Shown here: piece after piece, positions 1 through 5,362 of the stretch
How positions within the stretch are numbered: the stretch's first letter is position 1
Layout: each line of letters opens with the position of its first letter
Source of the DNA: UBA1161 sp049520395
Lineage (GTDB): Bacteria > Planctomycetota > Phycisphaerae > Tepidisphaerales > Tepidisphaeraceae
Assembly: GCA_049520395.1 (NCBI GenBank)
Contig: JBEKPV010000132.1
Location: 1 to 9,564, forward strand
Length of the DNA stretch: 9,564 nucleotides
Reading direction: 5' to 3'
Position numbers and translations under genes: made by a program
Notes under the pieces: generated by a model
The model's input: the letters and a program-made list of their open reading frames with translations, nothing else
Told to the model about the DNA's origin: nothing
Databases searched by the model: none

Positions 1-2
1 TG

Positions 3-188
3 GCGCCCTATCTGGAAAAGCCGCTGACGGTCGAGGACCTCACCGGGGAGGGTGAAGAAGAAAATACCCTCGACGTCGACGAGCTGCTCGAGCTGGAGCA
101 GCGAGGGATCAAAATCAAACGGAAAACCGTCCCGGACGCAGTCCTGGGAGCGGCGGTCCTCGGCGGCGCGTTTGGCGTGCGCCGATGA
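3..188 (+). CDS. C-terminal fragment of an unidentified protein (5' truncated by the window edge)
   Basis: Reading frame 3 is open from the window edge to TGA at 186-188, giving 61 residues that begin APYLEKPLTVEDLTGE. The visible part is acidic in the middle (GEGEEE, then DVDELLELEQ), turns basic (RGIKIKRK) and ends in a small-residue stretch AVLGAAVLGGAFGVRR. No family is recognised. Its place upstream of a gp10-like protein and a tape measure gene would suit a phage head-tail or tail assembly protein, but that rests on position only. The first repeat element begins directly at its stop codon. No overlapping downstream frame or slippery heptamer typical of a tail-chaperone frameshift was seen near the end. 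Confidence 0.6.
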   Translation, partial: APYLEKPLTVEDLTGEGEEENTLDVDELLELEQRGIKIKRKTVPDAVLGAAVLGGAFGVRR

Positions 189-220
189 AAATTCGAAATT
201 CGAATCCCGAAGCTCGAAAC
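189..220 (+). repeat. TTCGAA foldback element, copy 1 (left half only)
   Basis: AAATTCGAAATTCGAAT starts right after the stop codon of the upstream gene and is followed by degenerate CGAA-type units (CCCGAAGCTCGAAAC). It matches the left end of the elements at 3151, 4224 and 5199. No right half is visible before the next ribosome site, so this is a solo or decayed copy. Confidence 0.7.
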
Positions 221-232
221 GGGGGAGGGGAA

Positions 233-319
233 ATGGTGCGGCCGATCGATATTCTCCAGGCATTCCTCGTCTGCTTTTTGGTGGTGGCGATCGCATACGT
301 CGCCTTCATTGGAATTTAA
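233..319 (+). CDS. 28-residue single-pass membrane peptide
   Basis: ATG at 233-235 is preceded by GGGGGAGGGG (221-230), a strong purine-rich Shine-Dalgarno sequence about 4-5 nt away, and the frame runs 28 codons to TAA at 317-319. The peptide starts MVRPIDILQ; residues 7-28 are almost wholly hydrophobic and long enough to cross a membrane once, with a short basic N-terminus. It is the only non-repeat sequence between two repeat elements and is co-directional with the tail genes. Small hydrophobic ORFs in phage clusters can be holin-like, regulatory or of unknown use. Nothing here decides between them, and a chance ORF remains possible. The ribosome site and hydrophobicity support it; there is no homology evidence. 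Confidence 0.5.
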   Translation: MVRPIDILQAFLVCFLVVAIAYVAFIGI

Positions 320-354
320 TTCGACCTGAATCTCTCCATCGCTCACCGCCGGCT

Positions 355-453
355 GAAATTCGAAGCACGAAGGACGAACATCGAATGAATGACCGAAACT
401 CGAACGTCGCCGTAGGCGATCCCGGCGCGCCGGGGTTCGAATTTCGAATTTCC
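355..453 (+). repeat. TTCGAA foldback element, copy 2 (complete)
   Basis: Left end GAAATTCGAAGCACGAAGG, right end TTCGAATTTCGAATTTCC (436-453): the ends are inverted copies of each other. The interior holds a hairpin GTCGCC-gta-GGCGAT (406-420), followed at once by the 14-bp perfect palindrome CCCGGCGCGCCGGG (421-434). It fills most of the gap before the gp10-like gene, whose ATG lies only 17 nt past the element. Confidence 0.85.
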
Positions 454-469
454 GCGCAGCGGATAGCTT

Positions 470-952
470 ATGCCCGATTTCGGCTTTGACTGCATTCCCA
501 CCGACCTCTTCTTCGATCGGCCCAGGCTGCTGGAGCTGATGAGCAAGGGGTCGCGCGACGCCCAATCCCGAGCGGGGGCGTTCATCATGACGCGGATGCG
601 ATCGAGCATCCGCTCGGCCAAGTCGTCCGCCAAGCCGGGCAAGCCGCCGCATTCACATACCGGCGATCTGAAAAATAAAATCTTCTTCGCCTTCAGCGAT
701 GAAGCCGGACGTAACTCCGTGGTGATCGGGCCGCTCGTTTACAAAAAGGGGGAAGCGCCCGGGCTCTTGGAATTCGGAGGCGATGTCAAACGCAACTTCC
801 TGGGCTTCTCCACCGATCAGCAGCGGCGCTCACTGAAGGAACGATCGGGCACCTTCCACTATCGCGGCAATCCCTTCGCCAAGCCGGCACTGGATGCGGA
901 AATCGACGCGGGGACCATACCTGAGGCGTGGAGCGCGGTCGTTAAGGATTGA
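470..952 (+). CDS. HK97-gp10-like tail completion / head-tail joining protein
   Basis: A protein of 160 residues. The central motif PGKPPHSHTGDLK (56-68), then IFFAF and SVVIGP (83-88), then LLEFGG (99-104), and a C-terminal segment YRGNPFAKPALD (131-142), follow the pattern of HK97-gp10-type proteins. Those proteins sit at the head-tail interface or finish the tail tube, and their C-terminus often has a 'RPF..PAL' signature. The length is normal for the family. Its place directly before the tape measure gene fits a tail role, although gp10-like genes more often lie some genes upstream, before the major tail protein. The start is ATG 470. The ribosome site is poor (GCGGATAG), perhaps because a repeat element ends at 453. 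The assignment is by motif and context, not by search. Confidence 0.72.
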   Translation: MPDFGFDCIPTDLFFDRPRLLELMSKGSRDAQSRAGAFIMTRMRSSIRSAKSSAKPGKPPHSHTGDLKNKIFFAFSDEAGRNSVVIGPLVYKKGEAPGLLEFGGDVKRNFLGFSTDQQRRSLKERSGTFHYRGNPFAKPALDAEIDAGTIPEAWSAVVKD

Positions 953-960
953 TGCCTAGC

Positions 961-1072
961 GGAAATTCGAAGCAAGAATGACGAATGACGAAAAAACCGC
1001 TGCGCAAAAATTCGAAGCACGAATGTCGCCGCAGGCGATCCCGGCGCGCCGGGGTTCGAATTTCGAGTTTCC
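961..1072 (+). repeat. TTCGAA foldback element, copy 3 (complete, composite)
   Basis: It begins GGAAATTCGAAGCAAGAATG and ends CGAATTTCGAGTTTCC (1057-1072), giving inverted termini. Inside are GTCGCC-gca-GGCGAT (1025-1039) and the palindrome CCCGGCGCGCCGGG (1040-1053). The 29-nt core differs from that of copy 2 at a single base. A second TTCGAAGCACGAATG start at 1010 suggests one left end nested inside another. It fills the gap between the gp10-like and tape measure genes. Confidence 0.85.
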
Positions 1073-1121
1073 GCCGGCCGAGCGGCGCGGCTACCCATCC
1101 CACTAACGAACGAGGCGGCAC

Positions 1122-3137
1122 GTGGCAAGCGGACGCGATGTAAGAGCCGGCGGGGCATATGTTGAGCTGGATACGCGCGACGCGAAATTCGTCGCGGGGC
1201 TCAGCAAGGCCGCGCGCGATCTGAAAAGGTGGGGGCAGGATGTCCGCGACGTGGGCCTGGGGATCGCCGCCTCGGGAGCACTGATCAGCGGGCCATTCCT
1301 CGCCGCGGCCAAATCGTTCGCCGACCGGGGCGAGGAGATCGCCAAACTCTCGAAAATCACCGGGCTGGCGGCGGAAGAACTCTCCCGCATGGGCTACGCG
1401 GCCGACCAGGTGGACGTCTCCCTGGAATCGATCGCCGGCGGCATGGGGATATTCGAAAAAGGACTGTTCAATATCCAGAACGGGTCCAAGGAATCCCAAA
1501 ACTTCGCCAACGCCCTCAAAGCGCTGGGGCTGAATATGGAGGCGCTGAAGGGGAAGACGCCCGAGGCGCAGCTGCAACTGATCAGCGATAAATTCCAGAC
1601 CCTCAAAACCGCCACCGATCGGGAAGGGGTGGCGATGGACCTGTTCGGAAGGTCGGGAAAAGAACTGATCCCGGTGCTGGACCTGGGCTCCGCCGGATTG
1701 GCCTCCATGGCACAAAAGGCGGATGCACTGGGTATTACGATGTCCGGGGCCGACGCCGACGCCGCCGAACAATTTTCACAGTCCATGAAGGACGTCCATG
1801 CGGCCGTCCAGGGGCTGGAGAACGCGATTGGCTCGGCGCTGGCGCCGACACTCACGGCATTGGCGAAAGACCTGGCAGAGGGTACGGCCGGACTCGGCCG
1901 ATTCGCCGGAGCACATCGCGATGCCATCATTGCCATCACCGCTCTTGGGGGCGTGCTGACCGTCGCCGGATCGACCCTGGCATCGATCGGATTCGCCGCC
2001 ATGGGGGCGGCGCAGGGAATTCAGACGTTTATCAAGGCGTTCAACCTCTGCCGGTGGGCGGCGGGGGAGCTGGGTGCCGTCACGACGGCCGTCCGCAATC
2101 TCTCCGCCATGACGGTGGAGTTTCTGGCGCTTAACCCCGAAATCCTCCTTCTGGTGGGGGTGGCGGCGGCGCTCGCCGGAACCTACGCCCTGATCACCCA
2201 GAAGGCAGACGAGGCGGCGGCGGCGAATCGGCGACTTTCGGAATCGATCATCGCGGTTAACGCGGCTGGGGAAATGTCCCTGAAGGCGCAAGACCAGCAA
2301 CGCAAACTCGGACAGGAATATCTGGCGGCGACGGAGGCGCTGAAGAACGCACAATTCCTCCTCTCCCAGGCCAAGAGCCCCAGCGAGCGGGCGCATGCCC
2401 TGGCGGAGCAGGCGGACGCCCTGGAGCGGCTCCGCGACGTGCAGGAACAGCAAATCATCCTGGATAAAAAACTGGCGGATTCGGACCCGAACATGAAATC
2501 GGCCGACCCGGCCATCCGGGCCGCCTTCCAGGCGCAGCATCAAATGGATATCGATGGCGACATCAAGGGCCTGGACGACATCAACGCTCAACTGGATCGC
2601 ACCCAAAAGGAACTGGAGGGGCTGGCGACGGAGGGGATCACGCCGGCGGCAGGGACGCCGCCAACGCCATTGACACCGCCCCCGCCAACGCCAACGCCGC
2701 CTCCAACTCCAGCGCCACTTCCGATACCCCCGCCCGCGCCGCCGGCCGGCGCGGCTGACGACCACAAAACCCATCTGGAGGAAATGAAGAAACTGCACGA
2801 GCACCTGATCGCCGAATGGAAAAAGGCGACGGCGGAAGTGGCGAGGCTTTTGAAAGAAGCGCCGGCGGCAGTGGGGCGGTTTGTCGCGGGACTCGCGGCC
2901 GGACCGGCGGCAGGCTCGGGGCCGGGGGCCGGGTTGCCGGAAGTGAAAGAGTTCACCGCCGTGGGACTCAACGATGCCCGCCAACTGGCGGCGCTGATCG
3001 CCTCCGGCAACGCGCCGAAGGAAAAAGGGGAAAAACACGTGGCGGCGATCAAGGAGACGACGGCGGAAGTGAAGGGGTTGCGCGGAGACTTCCAGAAGTT
3101 GGCGCCTCTTTTGGCGTTAGCGGGCACGCTGGTATAG
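1122..3137 (+). CDS. Phage tail tape measure protein
   Basis: A protein of 671 residues that would set tail length and occupy the tail lumen before DNA or effector passage. The N-terminus (GAYVELDTRDAKFVAGLSKA) and the blocks KLSKITGLAAEELSRMGYAA and FGRSGKELIPVL are hallmarks of tape-measure/minor-tail proteins related to the TP901 type. Hydrophobic segments lie at about 263-296 and 339-358, as expected for a protein that can enter a membrane. Residues 390-500 are helical and rich in Q, E and A, compatible with coiled coil. Residues about 505-545 form a Pro/Thr linker (TPPPPTPTPPPTPAPLP), followed by a Lys-rich helical end. GTG 1122 is chosen as the start because GAGG (1112-1115) lies about 6 nt upstream and the conserved N-terminus begins at once. 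At roughly 0.15 nm per residue it would specify a tail of about 100 nm. Confidence 0.93.
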   Translation: MASGRDVRAGGAYVELDTRDAKFVAGLSKAARDLKRWGQDVRDVGLGIAASGALISGPFLAAAKSFADRGEEIAKLSKITGLAAEELSRMGYAADQVDVSLESIAGGMGIFEKGLFNIQNGSKESQNFANALKALGLNMEALKGKTPEAQLQLISDKFQTLKTATDREGVAMDLFGRSGKELIPVLDLGSAGLASMAQKADALGITMSGADADAAEQFSQSMKDVHAAVQGLENAIGSALAPTLTALAKDLAEGTAGLGRFAGAHRDAIIAITALGGVLTVAGSTLASIGFAAMGAAQGIQTFIKAFNLCRWAAGELGAVTTAVRNLSAMTVEFLALNPEILLLVGVAAALAGTYALITQKADEAAAANRRLSESIIAVNAAGEMSLKAQDQQRKLGQEYLAATEALKNAQFLLSQAKSPSERAHALAEQADALERLRDVQEQQIILDKKLADSDPNMKSADPAIRAAFQAQHQMDIDGDIKGLDDINAQLDRTQKELEGLATEGITPAAGTPPTPLTPPPPTPTPPPTPAPLPIPPPAPPAGAADDHKTHLEEMKKLHEHLIAEWKKATAEVARLLKEAPAAVGRFVAGLAAGPAAGSGPGAGLPEVKEFTAVGLNDARQLAALIASGNAPKEKGEKHVAAIKETTAEVKGLRGDFQKLAPLLALAGTLV

Positions 3138-3150
3138 CGCTCCTTTGCCG

Positions 3151-3304
3151 TAAATTCGAAATTCGAATGACGAACATCGAATGTCGCCGCAGGCGACCCG
3201 CCGTGGCGGGAAATTCCAACCATCAAACGTGGCCCTCGACGCGCGATCGCGCCCTTGGAATTTTGAACATTGATTCGATGTTCGATGTTCGAATTTCGAA
3301 TTTA
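3151..3304 (+). repeat. TTCGAA foldback element, copy 4 (long, nested)
   Basis: The outer ends are perfect inverted copies: TAAATTCGAAATTCGAA at the left, TTCGAATTTCGAATTTA at the right (3288-3304). Two adjoining hairpins follow the left end: GTCGCC-gca-GGCGAC (3183-3197) and CCCGCC-gt-GGCGGG (3197-3210). A further inner inverted repeat, AAATTCCAA (3211-3219) / TTGGAATTT (3255-3263), encloses the 12-bp palindrome GCGCGATCGCGC (3241-3252). The whole gap between the tape measure gene and the next gene is essentially this element. Confidence 0.87.
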
Positions 3305-3315
3305 CGCACGGCATA

Positions 3316-3330
3316 CGCCTTCGCGGTGAG
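3316..3330 (+). promoter_or_regulatory. Leader motif / ribosome-binding region shared with 4449-4463
   Basis: CGCCTTCGCGGTGAG lies 9-23 nt before ATG 3339 and matches CGCCTTTGCGGTGAA at 4449-4463, upstream of the next gene, in 13 of 15 positions. GGTGAG probably serves as the Shine-Dalgarno sequence here. The motif may be the edge of another dispersed repeat rather than a regulatory site. Confidence 0.4.
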
Positions 3331-3338
3331 ACAACAAT

Positions 3339-4205
3339 ATGCCCGGACCTTATCCCATCGTCGGAGCGCCCGTTACAGCGATCAAGCCGCTGTTCAAAAC
3401 GCCTAAGATCAATACCGGCATCCGGCCGTCCGCCGATATCGAATACTACTTCTTCGGCTCGGACGATGAGCTGGTCATCCAGGAGACGATGTGGGGCAGC
3501 TCCTATGCCTCCTTCGAAATCCTGGGCATCGGCGGCGTGCCGTTCATCTGCCCGCTCCGCTCCATCGAGATGGTGGAAAAGATCGCGCCCACCGTCTGGC
3601 GTATCCGCGCCCATTACGAACTCAATATCACCAACCCGCAGACGGGGCAGACGGAACAAACCTTTGAATTCGGCGGCGGGTCCCAACGCATCCTGGTCGC
3701 CCAATACGGCCAGGTCGGAAGCTATGGCACCGTGCCGACCGGACTCGACAACTCGGTCGGGGTTTCGGCTAACGGAGAGGTGCAGGGGATCGAGCTTCCG
3801 CCGCCGGACTCGATCTTCACCTGGACGGGGTATTTCTCCTCGGTCAGCCCCTACACGTTCCAGACCATGGTCAACGCGGTCAACTCGGTCAGCTTCAAGG
3901 GACACCCGCCGGGGCAAGTCCGCATCATGGGAATCTCCGGCCAGCAACGCGGCTGGGGCGACTGGCAAGTGGGATTCCGCTTCGGCGTGAAACTCAACGT
4001 CGGAACCGCCGCCAGCATCTACTACGGGCCGAACAATACGCTGGGCCCGATCACCTGCGCGGGATGGGACCTGATCGATGTGCATACGCTGATGACCCTG
4101 GTGGGCAGCGGGGCGAGCGCGAGGATCAAACCGGTGGCGGATTTTGTGCGGATCATGCGGTGGGCCCTTTTCACCGACTTCGCGGCGCTGGGCATTGACG
4201 ACTAA
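3339..4205 (+). CDS. Probable distal tail / tail-tip structural protein
   Basis: A protein of 288 residues with no signal peptide or membrane segment, directly downstream of the tape measure gene, where siphophages encode distal-tail and hub proteins. It is rich in beta-forming and aromatic residues. The region RIRAHYELNITNP (about 88-100) is followed by a long middle section and then FKGHPPGQVRIMGISGQQ, a stretch around WQVGFRFGVKLN, and GWDLIDVH. The end (VKPVADFVRIMRWALFTDFAALGIDD-like) resembles, from memory, the C-terminus of uncharacterised phage structural proteins with a GWDYLWV-type block and a '..F..LGI' tail. No named family could be assigned with certainty. ATG 3339 is taken as the start, with GGTGAG about 8 nt upstream. 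Confidence 0.6.
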   Translation: MPGPYPIVGAPVTAIKPLFKTPKINTGIRPSADIEYYFFGSDDELVIQETMWGSSYASFEILGIGGVPFICPLRSIEMVEKIAPTVWRIRAHYELNITNPQTGQTEQTFEFGGGSQRILVAQYGQVGSYGTVPTGLDNSVGVSANGEVQGIELPPPDSIFTWTGYFSSVSPYTFQTMVNAVNSVSFKGHPPGQVRIMGISGQQRGWGDWQVGFRFGVKLNVGTAASIYYGPNNTLGPITCAGWDLIDVHTLMTLVGSGASARIKPVADFVRIMRWALFTDFAALGIDD

Positions 4206-4223
4206 CCGCCCCGGGGGGCGGCC

Positions 4224-4301
4224 GGAAATTCGAAATTCGAATGACGAACATCGAATGGGGTTTACCGCGAAGGGGCGAAGTCGAAGACCCGCCGTGGCGG
4301 G
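4224..4301 (+). repeat. TTCGAA foldback element, copy 5 (left end plus hairpin)
   Basis: GGAAATTCGAAATTCGAATG opens the element 19 nt after the preceding stop codon and continues into ACGAACATCGAATG, as in copies 4 and 6. The hairpin CCCGCC-gt-GGCGGG (4288-4301) is the one seen in copy 4. There is no inverted right end; a different repeat family follows almost at once, so the right half may have been lost or replaced. Confidence 0.8.
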
Positions 4302-4328
4302 GGACGCGAAAAATGCAAAGAGTTTTTT

Positions 4329-4433
4329 GCCACTGATGGGGACCGATGCACACAGATTTTAAATTCACTGGCAACTGGCAACTAACAACCAGCAACTTCT
4401 TCCATCTGTGTCCATCTGATTTTCATCTGTGGC
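4329..4433 (+). repeat. Second foldback repeat family (GCCACTGATG ... CATCTGTGGC) with a 7-bp tandem core
   Basis: GCCACTGATGGGGACCGATG and CACACAGATTTT at the left are answered at the right by CCATCTGTGTCCATCTG and CATCTGTGGC (4424-4433), so the ends are imperfect inverted copies. The interior (4367-4394) carries four degenerate 7-bp units (ACTGGCA, ACTGGCA, ACTAACA, ACCAGCA). The 278-nt gap between the two flanking genes therefore holds two unrelated repeats and no gene. From memory, 'CATCTGTG' dispersed repeats occur in genomes of this broad group. Confidence 0.65.
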
Positions 4434-4474
4434 TAAACCACTTCATCGCGCCTTTGCGGTGAACAACTTTTTAT

Positions 4475-4478
4475 GGAG
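4475..4478 (+). promoter_or_regulatory. Ribosome-binding site deciding the 4484 start
   Basis: GGAG lies 5 nt before ATG 4484. The alternative in-frame GTG at 4478 would overlap this site, so ATG 4484 is the better start. Confidence 0.6.
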
Positions 4479-4483
4479 TGATC

Positions 4484-5191
4484 ATGGGCGACACAATCGG
4501 CGTACTCGGCAACGCCTCTAAGACGGCCATCACGGCCACGAGCTCGCCGACGGCGGACGCGATCGTGGAATACGACGCGATGAAGGGGATTACGGGAGCG
4601 GAGATTACGGCGCAGAGCGGGTTCACCAACCAGGGGACCAACTCCGTCAACCCCGCCGCCATCCAGACGGCCAACTTCAATTTTGGCAACGATACCCACG
4701 TGCCGGTGAACTGCGCCGGCGGGGCGGTCACGGGGAACCTGCCGGCGGCGACGGGGGAGACTTACGAATATATCGCCTTCGTCTATGGCAACACGGTTAA
4801 CGCCTTCACCATCACCGCCACGTCGGGCACGATCATCGGGCCGACGACGTTCAATCAAGCCAACGTGGCCATCCGCTGCTTCACCGATGGAAGCAACTGG
4901 TACGTCAGCGCCGTAAGTAATCCGCCCAACGTGGCGCCGATTCAGACGAGCAACTTCAACGCGACCGGCTACACCGACTTCCCCGTCAACTGCACGGGGG
5001 GCACGATCAACGGCCAGTTGCCGGCGGCGTCGGCGGGCAAGGCGACGGTCTACTTCTACCCCTACAACAATTCCTCCAACGCGTTCACGCTGACGGCGGT
5101 GAGCGGAACGATCATCGGCAGCGTCTCCATTACCACGCCGAACAAGTGGGTGCGGGCCGTCAGCGATGGCACGAATTGGTATGTGGGGTAA
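4484..5191 (+). CDS. Tail-associated protein with two tandem copies of an ~85-residue domain
   Basis: A protein of 235 residues starting MGDTIGVLGNASK. After a short N-terminus rich in Ala and Thr, residues about 58-145 and 151-235 are two copies of the same domain. Both contain the landmarks (A/P)IQT.NFN, PVNC.GG, LPAA, NAFT.TA.SGTIIG and DG.NWYV. By eye about 41 of 86 aligned positions are identical. 'DGTNWYV' closing a beta-rich repeat is common in phage tail-fibre and baseplate-decoration proteins, so a surface-exposed virion role is likely. Each copy keeps one conserved Cys (PVNC). The start rests on GGAG at 4475. Position between the tail-tip protein and the fibre-like gene agrees with this. 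The precise function is not known. Confidence 0.7.
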   Translation: MGDTIGVLGNASKTAITATSSPTADAIVEYDAMKGITGAEITAQSGFTNQGTNSVNPAAIQTANFNFGNDTHVPVNCAGGAVTGNLPAATGETYEYIAFVYGNTVNAFTITATSGTIIGPTTFNQANVAIRCFTDGSNWYVSAVSNPPNVAPIQTSNFNATGYTDFPVNCTGGTINGQLPAASAGKATVYFYPYNNSSNAFTLTAVSGTIIGSVSITTPNKWVRAVSDGTNWYVG

Positions 5192-5198
5192 AGCTGAC

Positions 5199-5300
5199 GG
5201 AAATTCGAAATTCGAATGACGAACATCGAATGTCTCCGGAGGCGGCCTGCTGTGGCGTGGGAATTTTATTCGTCATTTAATATTCGAATTTCGTCATTCC
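5199..5300 (+). repeat. TTCGAA foldback element, copy 6
   Basis: The left end GGAAATTCGAAATTCGAATG starts 7 nt after the preceding stop codon. The right end ATTCGAATTTCGTCATTCC (to 5300) reads GGAATGACGAAATTCGAAT on the other strand, a rearranged inverted copy of the left end. The internal GC-rich segment (GGCGGCCTGCTGTGGCGTGG) looks like a decayed version of the CCCGCC-gt-GGCGGG hairpin. Confidence 0.82.
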
Positions 5301-5362
5301 ACGCCAGTGGCCATTCCCGGCCGCGTAGGGGAAGGCAAGCTTTTTAATCGAGAGGGCCGCCA

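Noticed and set aside
52..489. + strand ORF of 145 codons across the first gaps
   Set aside because: It reads through two repeat elements and out of frame with the upstream gene. The product is Arg/Ser-rich with no conserved pattern, and it competes with the better-supported 3-188 and 233-319 frames.
942..1772. Minus-strand ORF of 276 codons opposite the tape measure start
   Set aside because: It lies antisense to a well-supported tape measure gene, is Arg/Gly/Pro-rich as expected of GC-driven antisense frames, and runs through repeat copy 3.
1776..3038. Minus-strand ORF of 420 codons
   Set aside because: It is antisense to the tape measure gene. Its Arg/Trp-rich low-complexity stretch is the complement of the Pro/Thr linker codons, and no domain is visible.
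3117..4085. Minus-strand ORF of 322 codons
   Set aside because: It is antisense to the tail-tip gene, with its C-terminus read from repeat copy 4; Asp/Arg/His-rich shadow composition.
4206..4483. Possible RNA gene or riboswitch in the longest gap
   Set aside because: The foldable parts are explained by two dispersed repeat units. No tRNA cloverleaf or recognisable riboswitch core was found by eye.
189..5300. CRISPR array
   Set aside because: The TTCGAA repeats are not evenly spaced, differ in length and are foldback units separated by genes. There are no spacers of constant size.
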